NCBI GenBank assembly: GCA_035501495.1
Contig: DATJWB010000320.1
Span: forward strand, 41,868 to 105,867
Length of the DNA: 64,000 nucleotides
Source: JAIQFL01 sp035501495
GTDB taxonomy: Bacteria > Acidobacteriota > Terriglobia > Bryobacterales > Bryobacteraceae
Direction of reading: 5' to 3'
Made by a program: the position numbers and the translations under genes. Below the pieces are notes generated by a model, which saw nothing but the letters and a program-made list of their open reading frames with translations, searched no databases and was not told where the DNA came from. Shown in pieces: positions 41,447 to 51,018 of the stretch. Position 1 is the first letter of the stretch; the number at the start of each line of letters is the position of its first letter.

Positions 41447-44152
41447 CTATTCCAGCCGGAGGGCGTCCGTGGGGCTCACGTTTGAGGCCCGCCGGGCCGG
41501 GATCACTGCCGCCGCGAGCGCGCCGGTGGCAAGGACCAGCGCGGCGGTGGCGACGGTAGCGGGGTCCGTCGCGGTGACGCCGAACAACTGCGACTGAACC
41601 AGCTTGCCGAGCGCGGCGACGCAGGGCAGCGCGAGGGCGATGCCGGAGGCAATCATGACGGCGGCGTCGCGCAGGACGAGGCGGATGGCGGAGGCGCGGG
41701 TGGCGCCGAGGGCGAACCGGACGCCGATCTCGCGGGTGCGGCGCGTGACCACGAAGGACATCACGCCGTAGAGACCGATCAACGAAAGCACGAGCGCGAG
41801 GGCGCCGAACGCTCCCGACAGCGCGGCGACCATGCGCTCGGTGTTGAGGGAGCGGGCGACCTGCTCGTCGAGGGTGCGGAACCAGAGGATCGGCAGCCGC
41901 GGGTCGTCCTGGCGGACCAGACGGCGGATCGAGCGAATGGCCTGCGCGGCAGCGCCGCGAACCTTGATATAGAAACTGGCGCCGGTGTCGTCGTGTACGA
42001 AGAGCGGGAAGAAGACCTGCTCGGAGTTATCCCGGATACCGCGATAGCTCATGTCGGCGACGACGCCGACGATGCGGCTATTGGGCTTGACGTCCGAGCT
42101 ACCGCCCCGGGCGATGAGGACGCCGAGGGGATCACGCCCGGGCAGATAGCGCTTGACAAAGGCCTCATTGACAATCGCGGAACGGGGATCGATCTCGCCG
42201 GCGGGACGGGAGTCGCTCTGGTTGAAATCGCGGCCGGCGAGGATGCGAATGCCGAGGGTCGAGAAGAAACCGGGGCTGACGGCGTTGAAGTTGATGATGC
42301 CATCGCTCACGGTGCGGCGATCGGTCTGCATAGTCACTTTGTTGCTCCAGGCACCGCCGGTGAGGAAGGCGAATCGGGCAGCGGCGGAGGACCTGGCCGC
42401 GGGCAAGGCGCGGACCTGTTCGTCGAGGCGGCGGACCAGGCGCGAGGCGTCGGCGCGGGAATAGCCATTCTCCAGCGGAGCGATGGCGAAGGAGAGGAGG
42501 CCGGACGTATCGAAGCCGGGGCCTTTTGCCAGCAGACCGGTGAGCGTGCGCAGGAAGAGGGCGGCCCCGATAAGGAGGATGAGGGAGAAGGCCACCTGTA
42601 CCGTGACTATGCATTTGCGCAGGCGGACACCGTCGAAGCCTGTTCCCGCACGCTCGCGGAGCGAGTTGACGATGCTGTCGCCGCCGGCGTGGAGAGCGGG
42701 AGCAAGGCCACTCAAGAGGCCGGCGGCTACGCTGGCGAAGAAGGCGAAGGTGAGCAGGCGAAAGCTGAAGGCGCCGCTCAGGGCGTTGGCGTCGAGGTCG
42801 TGCGGCAGGAACGCGATGAGCCCGCGGATCGCAAGCGGAGCCACCGCCGCGCCAAGCACACCGCCCCCCACCGCAAGGAGCAGGCTATCGGCGAGCAGTT
42901 GACGGCCGATACGGCCTCGGGAAGCGCCGAGAGCGAGGCGAGTGCCAATCTCGCGGCCCCGTGCAGAGCCGCGGGCGAGAAAGAGGCCGGCGACGTTCAG
43001 GCACGCGAGGCCGAGCAGAACGCCGGTGGCGGCGAACAGGAGCCACAGCGGCTGGGAGAGGTTGTGGCGCAGCACCGAATGGCCCTGGGGCGCGGAGGTG
43101 AGTTCCAGAGTGGTTGCCAGGTATTCGCGGCGGTGGTCGGCCGAAATCCTCGGGAAGCCGGGGCGAAGCGTGCTGTCCTGGAGCCATGCCTTGAACCACG
43201 GCTGCAAACCGGTCCGCGCCTGCGCGAGTGTAACATCCGAACGGAGGCGGGCGAGGATCTGCAGCCAGCGGGTGGGGCTGTTGAGAAGATCCTCTTCGTC
43301 GAGGTTCGCATCGGCGGACATGGACGTGGGCATCCATAAAGCCGGCACCGTGCCGACGTCGACGCCGCGGAAGCCGGCGGCGGCCACGCCGACCACGGTC
43401 ATGGGATGATTGCCAATCAGCACTTTGCGGCCGACTATATCGGCAGCGCCGCCGAACTGCGCCTGCCAGAAGTCATACGAAAGCACCACCACCGGGCCGG
43501 CGCCCGGCGCGGCATCGTCTTGGGGTTCGATGACGCGGCCGAGCGCGGGGCCGATGCCGAGCACGGGGAAGTAGCTGCCGGAGACGATCTCGGCGGCGAC
43601 AGGTCTGGGATCGCCGCCGGCTGTGAGGTTGACCTCGATTTCGGCGCGGCAGAGAACGCCGTCGAGAAAGCGGGTTTGCTGCTGGAGGTCGCGGCAGATG
43701 GGGTAAGGCATCAGATTAATGGAGCCGGTGGCGTATGTGATGAGGTCGTCGCCATTCCAATCCACCAGAACCAGGCGCTCGGGCTCGCGGACGGGCAGTG
43801 CGTGCAGGATCACCTGGTCGACCAGGGAGTAGATGGCGGTGGTGGCGCCGATGCCGAGGGCGAGGGAAAGCAGGGTGGCGGCGGTGAAGGACGGGGTGCG
43901 GAGGAGCGAGCGCGCGGAGAAGCGGAGGTCGTAGACGAAGTCGCGCAGCCAGCCGCCGAGCCAGACATCCCGGACCTCCTCGCGCACCTGGGACGGGCCG
44001 CCGAGTTCGCCGGCGGCGCGGCGGTGGGCTTCCTGCTCGGAGACGCCGGCGGCAATGAGGTCGGCGGTGCGGCGATCGAGGTGGTATTGAAGCTCGCGAT
44101 CGAGGCCGCGCTCCAGCCACCCGCGGCGGAGCCAGTTGAAGAACTGGATCAT
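41447..44152 (-). CDS. MacB/FtsX-like ABC transporter permease (ADOP type), PadR-linked
   Basis: 901 aa, ATG at 44152. The same architecture as the 26.5-kb permease: soluble N-terminal extension (GLDRELQYHLDRRTADLIAAG, then EAHRRAAGELGGPSQ), first helix FTAATLLSLALGIGATTAIY, a MacB-like periplasmic domain, and two FtsX cores (LLGLACLNVAGLFLARGSARGREIGTRLALGAS and LVLSLIGLYGVMSFVVTRRTREIGVRFALGATR). It ends NVSPTDALRLE. It overlaps the PadR gene by 4 nt. The pair is probably regulated by PadR; the substrate is unknown. No ATPase gene is adjacent. Confidence 0.92.
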   Translation of the reverse strand: MIQFFNWLRRGWLERGLDRELQYHLDRRTADLIAAGVSEQEAHRRAAGELGGPSQVREEVRDVWLGGWLRDFVYDLRFSARSLLRTPSFTAATLLSLALGIGATTAIYSLVDQVILHALPVREPERLVLVDWNGDDLITYATGSINLMPYPICRDLQQQTRFLDGVLCRAEIEVNLTAGGDPRPVAAEIVSGSYFPVLGIGPALGRVIEPQDDAAPGAGPVVVLSYDFWQAQFGGAADIVGRKVLIGNHPMTVVGVAAAGFRGVDVGTVPALWMPTSMSADANLDEEDLLNSPTRWLQILARLRSDVTLAQARTGLQPWFKAWLQDSTLRPGFPRISADHRREYLATTLELTSAPQGHSVLRHNLSQPLWLLFAATGVLLGLACLNVAGLFLARGSARGREIGTRLALGASRGRIGRQLLADSLLLAVGGGVLGAAVAPLAIRGLIAFLPHDLDANALSGAFSFRLLTFAFFASVAAGLLSGLAPALHAGGDSIVNSLRERAGTGFDGVRLRKCIVTVQVAFSLILLIGAALFLRTLTGLLAKGPGFDTSGLLSFAIAPLENGYSRADASRLVRRLDEQVRALPAARSSAAARFAFLTGGAWSNKVTMQTDRRTVSDGIINFNAVSPGFFSTLGIRILAGRDFNQSDSRPAGEIDPRSAIVNEAFVKRYLPGRDPLGVLIARGGSSDVKPNSRIVGVVADMSYRGIRDNSEQVFFPLFVHDDTGASFYIKVRGAAAQAIRSIRRLVRQDDPRLPILWFRTLDEQVARSLNTERMVAALSGAFGALALVLSLIGLYGVMSFVVTRRTREIGVRFALGATRASAIRLVLRDAAVMIASGIALALPCVAALGKLVQSQLFGVTATDPATVATAALVLATGALAAAVIPARRASNVSPTDALRLE

Positions 44153-44487
44153 CGGCTGCCCTCCTCGAAGATCAGGTTGACGGCACCGGAGAGCCGCGAC
44201 CAGCTATCCTTTTCTGCCGCGAGCTGTTTGCGGCCGGCGGCAGTAAGGGAGTAGAACTTGGCCTCGCGGCCGGTCTCCGACTGCTTCCATTCGGCGCGCA
44301 GCCGGCCTTTCTGCTGCAGGCGGTGGAGGGCGGGATAGAGCGAGCCCTGGTTGACCTGGACCACCGAGCGTGAGATCTGCTCCAGGCGCTGCGCGATGCC
44401 GTAGCCGTGGGCGGGCTCGAGCGAGAGGATCTGGAGGATCAGCATGTCGAGCGTGCCTTGCGGGATGGGAAAACGCGGAGAGGGCAT
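44149..44487 (-). CDS. PadR family transcriptional regulator
   Basis: 112 aa. A winged-helix repressor with the PadR signature: IPQGTLDMLILQILSLEPAHGYGIAQRL, then VNQGSLYPALHRLQQKGRLRAEW and REAKFYSLTAAGRKQL. In Acidobacteriota such genes sit just upstream of ADOP permeases and probably control them, being released by a small ligand or stress signal. Translationally coupled to the permease gene through an ATGA overlap. Confidence 0.94.
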   Translation of the reverse strand: MPSPRFPIPQGTLDMLILQILSLEPAHGYGIAQRLEQISRSVVQVNQGSLYPALHRLQQKGRLRAEWKQSETGREAKFYSLTAAGRKQLAAEKDSWSRLSGAVNLIFEEGSR

Positions 44488-44598
44488 ACCTCAAGCTTCT
44501 ACCGTTCAGGATTCAGGATACGCCGGCGATAGGTCGAAGGTCAAGGCGTGGGATCGTAAACAGCGCGGCTCATACGGGCCGCCACGCCGTGCTCCAAC

Positions 44599-45975
44599 TT
44601 ACCTGTGACCACTGAGTTCCCAATCGTTCCTGACTACCTTCCCGCCTTTCATGACGAACTTGACTCTCTGCAGTTCGGTGATATCCGCCAGCGGATCGCC
44701 TGAGACCGCAATCATGTCTGCAAATTTGCCCTTCTCCAGCGAGCCGATCTGATCCTGCCATCCCATCGCCGTCGCGTTGGTCATCGTACCGGCTTGGATC
44801 ACCGCCGCCGGTGCCATCCCCGCGTGCTGAACCAGAGCCACGAACTCGAGCGCTTGTGTCCCATGAGGGAAAGTCGAGCCGTCTGCCCCGCTGCCCACCA
44901 GGATCTTGATTCCCTTCGTCGCGGACGCCATCCGGACCGCATGCTCGAAGATCGGGATCATGCGGTACTTGCCGCCGGTGCTCCTGGCGTCGTTATCGTC
45001 CATGTAGGGCTCGGTATAGCGCATCAGCGTCGGATCGAAGTACAGTCCCTTAGCCACCATCCGGTTTATCTGTTCCTGACTCAGTCCAAACCCGTGTTCA
45101 ATGGTGTCGCAGCCGGCGACGATGGCGTTCTGCAGGCCCTCACCACCGTAGTTGTGGCAGCCGGTCTTCTTGCCCAAACGATGGGCCTCGTCAATCGCTG
45201 CCTGCAAGACTGGCAGCGGGTAGGTCACTTCATAAAGGTCCTTGCCCGTCGGGCTGAACGAATAGGCGCCTGCGGGATAGAGCTTGATCCAGTCGGCGCC
45301 ATGAGCAATCTGGTCCCGGACGGCGGCGCGCGCGTCTTCCGAAGAGCGGACCACAGCGGCGGCCAATGGACTCTCGACAGCCGAGGGGTCCTTCGGTTTG
45401 GCGCTCCAAACGATGCCCCGCGTCGATACCTGGTACCGTGGCCCGTCGAAGCGTCCCTCGTTGATCGCATTCCGAATCGCGACGTCGCCGTAGCCGTTGC
45501 CGTGGCTCGTCATGTCGCGCGCTGCCGTGAATCCTGCCTGCAGGTCGAACTGCGCATTCTGCACGGCGATCAGCATGTAATCTTCCGTCGTGCCATTCGG
45601 TTTTCGCGTATTGAACATGTGCGTGTGCGCGTCGATGAGACCGGGCAATACGGTTGCCCGGCTGAGATCAATCACGGCGGCTCCCGCGGGAATTCGGACG
45701 TTCGCCTTCGGGCCGATGTCGCTGACTCGCTCACCGGCAACAATGACCAGCTGGTCCTTGAGCATCTGGCCCGTCTTGCTGTCGAACAACCGCCCCGCCT
45801 GCACGGCGATCACCCGCGGAGACGGTGGGCAAGGCTGCACTCCGCCATCGGATCCAACGCATGGGGCAGGACCCGCTCCGCGCCACTGCTCCGGAAAGAG
45901 TTTAGGCTGCCCCCAGAGCATAGCCCCGCCGATGAACAGGCCCAGCGCCGGCATCAGTACCAATCTGCAGTGCAT
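44599..45975 (-). CDS. Secreted metal-dependent amidohydrolase
   Basis: 458 aa. ATG at 45975 follows GAGGAGGTGAGCG. A signal peptide covers residues 1-22 (LVLMPALGLFIGGAMLWGQ). The amidohydrolase metal ligands are complete: LPGLIDAHTHMF, ADWIKLYP (Lys), GCHNYGGEG (His), DTIEHG (His) and LVGSGADGST (Asp). Members of this group include prolidases, imidazolonepropionase-like enzymes and Xaa-Pro hydrolases. The substrate here is not evident. It stands next to the PadR-permease pair, on the same strand, with 111 nt between. Confidence 0.9.
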   Translation of the reverse strand: MHCRLVLMPALGLFIGGAMLWGQPKLFPEQWRGAGPAPCVGSDGGVQPCPPSPRVIAVQAGRLFDSKTGQMLKDQLVIVAGERVSDIGPKANVRIPAGAAVIDLSRATVLPGLIDAHTHMFNTRKPNGTTEDYMLIAVQNAQFDLQAGFTAARDMTSHGNGYGDVAIRNAINEGRFDGPRYQVSTRGIVWSAKPKDPSAVESPLAAAVVRSSEDARAAVRDQIAHGADWIKLYPAGAYSFSPTGKDLYEVTYPLPVLQAAIDEAHRLGKKTGCHNYGGEGLQNAIVAGCDTIEHGFGLSQEQINRMVAKGLYFDPTLMRYTEPYMDDNDARSTGGKYRMIPIFEHAVRMASATKGIKILVGSGADGSTFPHGTQALEFVALVQHAGMAPAAVIQAGTMTNATAMGWQDQIGSLEKGKFADMIAVSGDPLADITELQRVKFVMKGGKVVRNDWELSGHR

Positions 45976-46629
45976 CGCTCACCTCCTCATTGATGCGGAC
46001 GCGGATATCGTATCAGGTCTCCACGCGTAGTCGCGCCAGCGTCAGTCACACGTCAGTCACAGACTTTTAACTTTTTTTCTTTCCCCGTAAATCCCTCAAT
46101 CCAAACAACCGCCTCCCTCCCCCAAGCCCCTTCACCACCTTCTTCCGCTTGACCCCGCCTGTTACTGTGGAACTTGTAAAGGGCTTGCGCCCCACCGCGC
46201 CAGCCGCAACCACTTCAATCCTGGCCAGGATGCGTTGCTCTTCAGGTGGCATCTGATCTCCCGGTAGGCCCCTCAAAGGCCGGCGGGAGACCTTGGGTTC
46301 GAACCCATCGGATTACCTTTGCTCGCAAGAGATCGGGTAGTCAGACAGGACCGCCAAAACGGTCCGACAAACATCTGGGCGGCCGGTACCGGGAACGCAT
46401 ATCTTCAAATGCGGAGATATCTTCCCAACGGCCGGCCGCCGGCAACGTCCACCCTTCGACTCCTCCCTCCCAGCCGTAGTGTCTTTTCCCACGCTCCACG
46501 AAATGAATGTAGTCGCGATGTGGCGCGGTCTACAGTGCCAGTGGCGGCGAACGCTCTTCGGCTGCCGCGCCTCGCCTGCCACCACCCAGCGCCGATGCTG
46601 ATTACCGGCACGGCAAATCGCAGGGCGGC
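45976..46629. other. Long intergenic region without a confident gene
   Basis: 654 nt. It contains a possible 61-aa minus-strand frame (46067-46252), a perfect 14-bp palindrome TGGGTTCGAACCCA (46294-46307) and a fragment of the dispersed repeat (about 46517-46551) that has lost both hairpins. Other frames look like noise. It may be decayed material. Confidence 0.6.
46067..46252 (-). CDS. Possible small basic hypothetical protein
   Basis: 61 aa from ATG 46252, preceded by GGGAGATCAG. It begins MPPEEQRILARIEVVAAG, a helix-like start, and ends with a strongly basic tail (GGGRRLFGLRDLRGKKKS). It could be a small DNA- or RNA-binding protein or the remnant of a larger one. Nothing else supports it. 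Confidence 0.25.
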   Translation of the reverse strand: MPPEEQRILARIEVVAAGAVGRKPFTSSTVTGGVKRKKVVKGLGGGRRLFGLRDLRGKKKS

Positions 46630-47382
46630 CTACCTTTCGCCAAACACCCGGCTGGCCGTCCCCCAGAGTATTTCGCGCCGCACTTCCTCCGAAACCTCCA
46701 GATCCAGGATCTTGCCGGCTTCGACACCCAGATTCTCCGGCAGGTCCGATCCGATCATCAACCGTGTGGACGGCACCTGCGCGAGTACCCGCAGAACGTG
46801 GTTGGGCATCAATGTCGAAAGTTCCAGATAAAGATTCGGGCAAAACAGGGCGGCCACGATCGCGTCCGTCAGCAGCACACCTCCACCACCCGAATGAGCC
46901 AGCACGATGCGGAGTTCCGGATATTGGCGGGCCGCGGGCATGAACGCGGACGGCAGCGCGTAAGGGACGCCGCTGCCGGTGTGGCACACCAGTGCCATCC
47001 CGTTTTCGACCGCAGTCTCAAACAGAAACTCACTCGTGGACAGGGAAGGATCCATCGGCTGGAATTGCGGCTGAAACTTCAGCGCGCGGAAACCGTACTC
47101 CTCCCTGCACCGGCGCACTTCCCGGCGGAACTCGGCTTCCCCGACCCAGGGATCGAGGCAGGCCGCTCCGCAAAACCGGTCGCCGTGGGCCCGCACCGCG
47201 CGGCCGATCTCATCGTGCGACTCCCGGTACGACCGGACCAGCGGAAATGGAATCGCGAGCGCCCGGTCTACGCCGTAGCGATCCATGTGCGCCAGCATCG
47301 TATCGGCGCGCTGTACGCGCCCGCTATGGAGCGCCTCCCCCAGATGACAGTGAGCATCGAAGATCGCGAACCCGTCACGCAT
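46630..47382 (-). CDS. Amidohydrolase-2 family TIM-barrel hydrolase (last gene of eight-gene operon)
   Basis: 250 aa. The N-terminal DAHCHLGEAL gives the metal-binding HxH; further ligands are in LVCHTGSG, VLAHSGGGG and the C-terminal MIGSDLPEN Asp. The short length and motif order fit the Amidohydro_2 group (ACMSD-like decarboxylases, lactonases and related hydrolases). It is the last gene of the minus-strand operon, 3 nt after the glycoside-hydrolase-like gene. A lactonase or decarboxylase step following the upstream dehydrogenases is a reasonable guess but not shown. Confidence 0.85.
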   Translation of the reverse strand: MRDGFAIFDAHCHLGEALHSGRVQRADTMLAHMDRYGVDRALAIPFPLVRSYRESHDEIGRAVRAHGDRFCGAACLDPWVGEAEFRREVRRCREEYGFRALKFQPQFQPMDPSLSTSEFLFETAVENGMALVCHTGSGVPYALPSAFMPAARQYPELRIVLAHSGGGGVLLTDAIVAALFCPNLYLELSTLMPNHVLRVLAQVPSTRLMIGSDLPENLGVEAGKILDLEVSEEVRREILWGTASRVFGER

Positions 47383-47385
47383 GGT

Positions 47386-48924
47386 CTACCGGGCGGCGCG
47401 CAATACCAGCAGTCCCGGCGCAGACCCGAAGCCTTTCGGCTTGTCCAGCGTATAGACACCGGGCGCTCCCACCGATACTTTCTCGCGTGTGCCCGTCCAC
47501 GTATCGATCCATTCGCCCGCCGCCGCGCCCTCCGCGCCGCGCAGATTCACCACCAGGCGCGGCCCCTCGGAATAGAACGCGTAGACCCGTCCCGGCAGCG
47601 ACAGGCACGGCCCGCCCACCGCCAGATCGTTCGATGGAACCATCTCCCAGTACGGCAGCTCGCTGAGTGTTTCCTTCAACTGGCGAAAGCGCCGGTAACC
47701 GGGCGGCTCGGGATCGATCTTGATCACGTCCCAGGCAGTGTTGTGGTAGTAGTACGCGCCGTAACCGCCGGCCAGGTAGATCCGGTAGGCGCGGCGCAGC
47801 ACCTCCGGCCAGTCCTGCTGTACGCGATAGCTGGGCAGACCGTCGGGCGCCTTTTCGTACCCGAACTCGGCGTTCAATACCGGCCACGCTCTCAAATTCC
47901 GGTCGAAGGCAATCATTTCCGACCAGTCGATATGCTGCTGGTCGGTGCGGAAATCCAGGTTCGCATTGCGCGCCGCGTCCCAATCGTAGACGTCGTTGTC
48001 GTGGGCCGTGGTGAGGCGGTGGTAGGCGTCATTGGCGCGAATCAGATCGATCAGGCGGCTCTGGAGCACCTTGTCCTTCTCGTAATAGGACTCCTTCGAG
48101 AAGTCCCAAACCACATTGCAATCCGCCTGGTAGCGCGCCGTCACGTAGCGGAAATACCGCTCCTCGTCCCGGCTGCCGGGCTGGGGCCAGTTCACCAGCT
48201 TGTTGTATACCTTCAACATCAGGTGGGCCACGATTCCCTGCTCGCGCAACGCCTCCACCATTTCGTCGTAGCGCTGGAAGTACTCGGGATTGAGACGCGA
48301 ATGATCGGGCTTCTCGTTGGTGCCCTCCCACGGATAGAGCGGCGCCGGGCCAAGGTCCCACTGGTGTTTGCGCCCCGGGCTCCACGTGGTGTCGTAGGCG
48401 TAGACATTCACCAGAACGTGGTTGAAGCCGTTGTCGGCCATCTGGCGGATGAGCCGCCGCATCTCCTTGCGTTGGGGATCCTCCATGCCCAACCCCCAGA
48501 GCCAGTCGCACTCGTATCCCATCAGCAAATAGCGGGTCCCATCCTGGTAGATAAAGTGGTGCGGGTGCAGCGGGTCCACCAGCAGACCGCCATGGATCTC
48601 GTTCGACCGGTTCGGCTCGCATTGAATCTCGGACTCGGCACGCCCGTTGAGGGCTGGCGTATCGGAAATCGTCCGCAGGCTCCAGTGCCCGGTGGCCGTT
48701 GGCGAGAACCGGATCTTCCAGGTGCCCTTGCCATCGTAAAAGCCGGGAATCGTCAGACGAACACCTCCCGGCCCCGTGAACTCGCCCTTCAACTCGACGT
48801 CGAACGGATTCCCATTGACGCCGGCGGAAAAGGCGAAGTCATGAGTGTGGTACTGCCCGATGGTCACACCCTGGCAAGCCGCCACCCCGAGCACGCCGAT
48901 CAGCCACATGCAACACCATTTCAT
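47386..48924 (-). CDS. Secreted glycoside-hydrolase-like protein (DUF5060/DUF4038 type)
   Basis: 512 aa from ATG 48924; the open frame extends upstream only as antisense or overlap. The ATG overlaps the dehydrogenase stop by 4 nt. A signal peptide or lipoprotein signal is present (WLIGVLGVAACQG, with a Cys at the possible lipobox). Residues about 25-105 form a beta-sandwich (DFAFSAGVNGNPFDVELKGEF), and a TIM barrel follows (YLLMGYECDWLWGLGMEDPQ, NHVLVNVYAYDTTW, WPVLNAEFGYEKAPDG). A C-terminal beta domain ends the protein. This resembles the DUF5060 plus DUF4038 family of putative glycosidases. Asp/Glu in the barrel are candidates for catalysis. The substrate is unknown. Confidence 0.82.
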   Translation of the reverse strand: MKWCCMWLIGVLGVAACQGVTIGQYHTHDFAFSAGVNGNPFDVELKGEFTGPGGVRLTIPGFYDGKGTWKIRFSPTATGHWSLRTISDTPALNGRAESEIQCEPNRSNEIHGGLLVDPLHPHHFIYQDGTRYLLMGYECDWLWGLGMEDPQRKEMRRLIRQMADNGFNHVLVNVYAYDTTWSPGRKHQWDLGPAPLYPWEGTNEKPDHSRLNPEYFQRYDEMVEALREQGIVAHLMLKVYNKLVNWPQPGSRDEERYFRYVTARYQADCNVVWDFSKESYYEKDKVLQSRLIDLIRANDAYHRLTTAHDNDVYDWDAARNANLDFRTDQQHIDWSEMIAFDRNLRAWPVLNAEFGYEKAPDGLPSYRVQQDWPEVLRRAYRIYLAGGYGAYYYHNTAWDVIKIDPEPPGYRRFRQLKETLSELPYWEMVPSNDLAVGGPCLSLPGRVYAFYSEGPRLVVNLRGAEGAAAGEWIDTWTGTREKVSVGAPGVYTLDKPKGFGSAPGLLVLRAAR

Positions 48925-49985
48925 AGGCCGCTCCCGTTCTTTGCCATCGCCTCGAGAATCGCGTCGGCCATGGCCCGTGTTCCCAAACCGCCGCCCATCT
49001 CCACCGTGCGCATTTCCTGATGGGTGAACACCCATCGTACGGCCTGCCGGATCAACCCGGCACGCTCCGGCGCCTGAAACCAATCGAACATCATCGCCAC
49101 GGAAAGAATCGTGGCCACGGGATTGGCGATGCCCCGGCCGGCAATCGAAGGGGCGGAACCGTGCGACGGCTGAAACACGGCGAACGCGTCCCCGATATCC
49201 GCCGAGGGCGCCATTCCCATGCCGCCAACCAGGCCGGCAGCCAGGTCGGAGAGAATGTCGCCGAACATGTTCTCCGTCACCAGAACATCGAAACTCTGAG
49301 GCCGCTCGACCAGATACAGGGCGGCTGCGTCCACATACACACGGTCCGTAGCGATCTCCGGGAACTCGCGCGCCACTTCGTCGAAGATAGCCCGGAAATA
49401 GGCCATGGACGGCAGAACATTCGCCTTGTCTACCAGGGTCACGTGCTTGCGGCGGGTCGCCGCCAGGCGGAACGCCGCCCGGAACAGACGCTCGGACGTG
49501 CGGCGCGTGATGCGCATCACGTCACACGCCTCCGAGTTTGCCGGCGAACTTGTGCCCTTGCGAGCGGAGAACAAGCCCTCCGTGCTCTCGCGGACGATCA
49601 CCAGGTCGATGGCGCCCGCCTTCTCCGTTTTGAGCGGGGAGTCGTCGGGGTGAAACAGGAATATCGGGCGAATGCCGGCGTACAGTTCGAAATGCTCACG
49701 CAGATCCAACTGAGGCGCCATCTCCACACCGTCAGGCCGGCGCACGTCCGGCAACCCCATCGCACCCAACAGCACGGCGTCGCACCCGCCAATCCGCGCC
49801 AGTGTTCCCGCGGGCAGCGGATCGCCCGAGCGCAGAAACTCACCCGCCCCCACGGAAAACTCCTCCAGAACGAACCGGTCGCCGGGCACGATTTGCTCCG
49901 CGGCCCGCAACACGCGAAGGCCTTCGGCAATCACTTCCGGTCCGATTCCATCGCCCGCCAGCACGGCGATCCGTCGCGTCGTCAT
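48921..49985 (-). CDS. Isocitrate/isopropylmalate dehydrogenase family protein
   Basis: 354 aa from ATG 49985, which overlaps the preceding oxidoreductase gene by 4 nt. NAD-dependent beta-decarboxylating dehydrogenase fold: IAVLAGDGIGPEVI, VIVRESTEGLFS, MRITRRTSERLFRAAF, VDKANVLPS, DVLVTENMFGDILSDLAAGL and PSHGSAPSIAGRGIANP. The Tyr/Lys and Asp ligands for metal and substrate are present. Members act on isopropylmalate, isocitrate, tartrate or related 2-hydroxy acids. The context of sugar-type oxidoreductase and hydrolases argues against leucine synthesis and for a catabolic 2-hydroxy acid, but this is inference. Confidence 0.88.
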   Translation of the reverse strand: MTTRRIAVLAGDGIGPEVIAEGLRVLRAAEQIVPGDRFVLEEFSVGAGEFLRSGDPLPAGTLARIGGCDAVLLGAMGLPDVRRPDGVEMAPQLDLREHFELYAGIRPIFLFHPDDSPLKTEKAGAIDLVIVRESTEGLFSARKGTSSPANSEACDVMRITRRTSERLFRAAFRLAATRRKHVTLVDKANVLPSMAYFRAIFDEVAREFPEIATDRVYVDAAALYLVERPQSFDVLVTENMFGDILSDLAAGLVGGMGMAPSADIGDAFAVFQPSHGSAPSIAGRGIANPVATILSVAMMFDWFQAPERAGLIRQAVRWVFTHQEMRTVEMGGGLGTRAMADAILEAMAKNGSGL

Positions 49986-51004
49986 CCGAGCCTCACCGGC
50001 ATTCCGGTTTCTGCGGAGCGGTAGCAGGCCTCCACAGCCCTCACGCTCTTCAAGTAATCGGCGCCTTCCGACTCGGCGGCTTCCCCGGACCGCAAACATG
50101 CGGCGAAGTGCTGCTGCAAGGCGCGCACGCTATCGCCCTTGTATCCCTCGCACGGGATCTGCAGCGGACAAAGGATCTCGGATTTTCCGTAATCCGCCAG
50201 GTACAGGCTCCCGTCCGGCGCGATGCGGAGCATCGCCTGCTCGCCCTCGATTCGGAACTCCCCGAACGCAACTTCGGGCGGCGAAGTTCCGCTGATGCGG
50301 TTGGCGTCGATCACCCCGTTTGCCCCGCTCGCAAACGAGACTTGCACCAGGGCGTAGTCCTCGCCTTGAATTGCGGAGTTGATGCGATTCGTTTGGCAAA
50401 AGACCGATTCCAGATCGCCGCCCAGAAAACGGAAGGTATCCAGAAAGTGCACTACGGTTTCGTAGAGGAGCAGGCGCGGCATCTCCCGGAAGTAGGGCTG
50501 CACCAGGTACGGCGTGTCTCCACGTCCATCGCCGGTGCGCATGCGGAAGCCGAGGTGAAAGACCCGGCCCAACCGGCCTTCGGCGATCAGCCGTTTCGCC
50601 TCGCGATACCACGGCTGCCAGCGCCAGTTCTCGTGAATCAGCAGCCGCGCCCCGTTGTACGCGCAGTCTTCCACCATGGCCTGGCAGTCCGCCCAGGTGG
50701 GCGCCATCGGCTTTTGGCAGAGCACCGCACGGCAGTGGCGCGCCGCCAGAGCGCACAGTTCGCGATGAGAATCGGGCCGGGTCACAATATCGGCAAAGTC
50801 GGCGCGCTCCGACTGTAACATCGTGCCGGCATCGGTGTAGCTGCGCGGAATGCCGAACTCCGCGGCGAATGCCTCGGCACGGCCGCGGAGCGGATCCGCG
50901 ACTGCCACCAGCTCGACACCCGCTATCCGCTTCCATGCCTCCGCCTGAAATCCGGCAAAGAACCCCGCGCCGATCATGACGCCCTTCAGGAACGAGTCAG
51001 CCAT
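49982..51004 (-). CDS. Gfo/Idh/MocA family oxidoreductase (cytoplasmic)
   Basis: 340 aa from ATG 51004; a GTG at 51019, overlapping the ankyrin stop codon, is an alternative. Rossmann motif VMIGAGFFAGFQAEAWKR, VAVADPLRGRAEAF, and the family EKP-like motif VLCQKPMAPTW. Sugar-side motif IHENWRWQPWYREAK. No signal peptide is seen, unlike the oxidoreductase at 18 kb. It should oxidise a sugar or sugar acid with NAD(P). It is 14 nt from the ankyrin gene upstream and coupled to the dehydrogenase downstream. Confidence 0.9.
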   Translation of the reverse strand: MADSFLKGVMIGAGFFAGFQAEAWKRIAGVELVAVADPLRGRAEAFAAEFGIPRSYTDAGTMLQSERADFADIVTRPDSHRELCALAARHCRAVLCQKPMAPTWADCQAMVEDCAYNGARLLIHENWRWQPWYREAKRLIAEGRLGRVFHLGFRMRTGDGRGDTPYLVQPYFREMPRLLLYETVVHFLDTFRFLGGDLESVFCQTNRINSAIQGEDYALVQVSFASGANGVIDANRISGTSPPEVAFGEFRIEGEQAMLRIAPDGSLYLADYGKSEILCPLQIPCEGYKGDSVRALQQHFAACLRSGEAAESEGADYLKSVRAVEACYRSAETGMPVRLG

Positions 51005-51018
51005 TCCGCAAAAGGGCA

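Noticed and set aside
41993..43339. Plus-strand open frame of 448 codons, Glu/Ala/Gly-rich
   Set aside because: Antisense to the MacB-like permease; low-complexity composition is typical of a shadow frame.
46291..46320. tRNA-like T-arm (GGGTTCGAACCC)
   Set aside because: Only the palindromic core fits; the T-stem is mismatched beyond three pairs on both strands and no acceptor, D-arm or anticodon arm could be drawn.
46798..49020. Plus-strand open frame of 740 codons
   Set aside because: Antisense to three minus-strand genes with clear motifs; composition is Arg/His/Pro-rich as expected from a GC-rich shadow frame.
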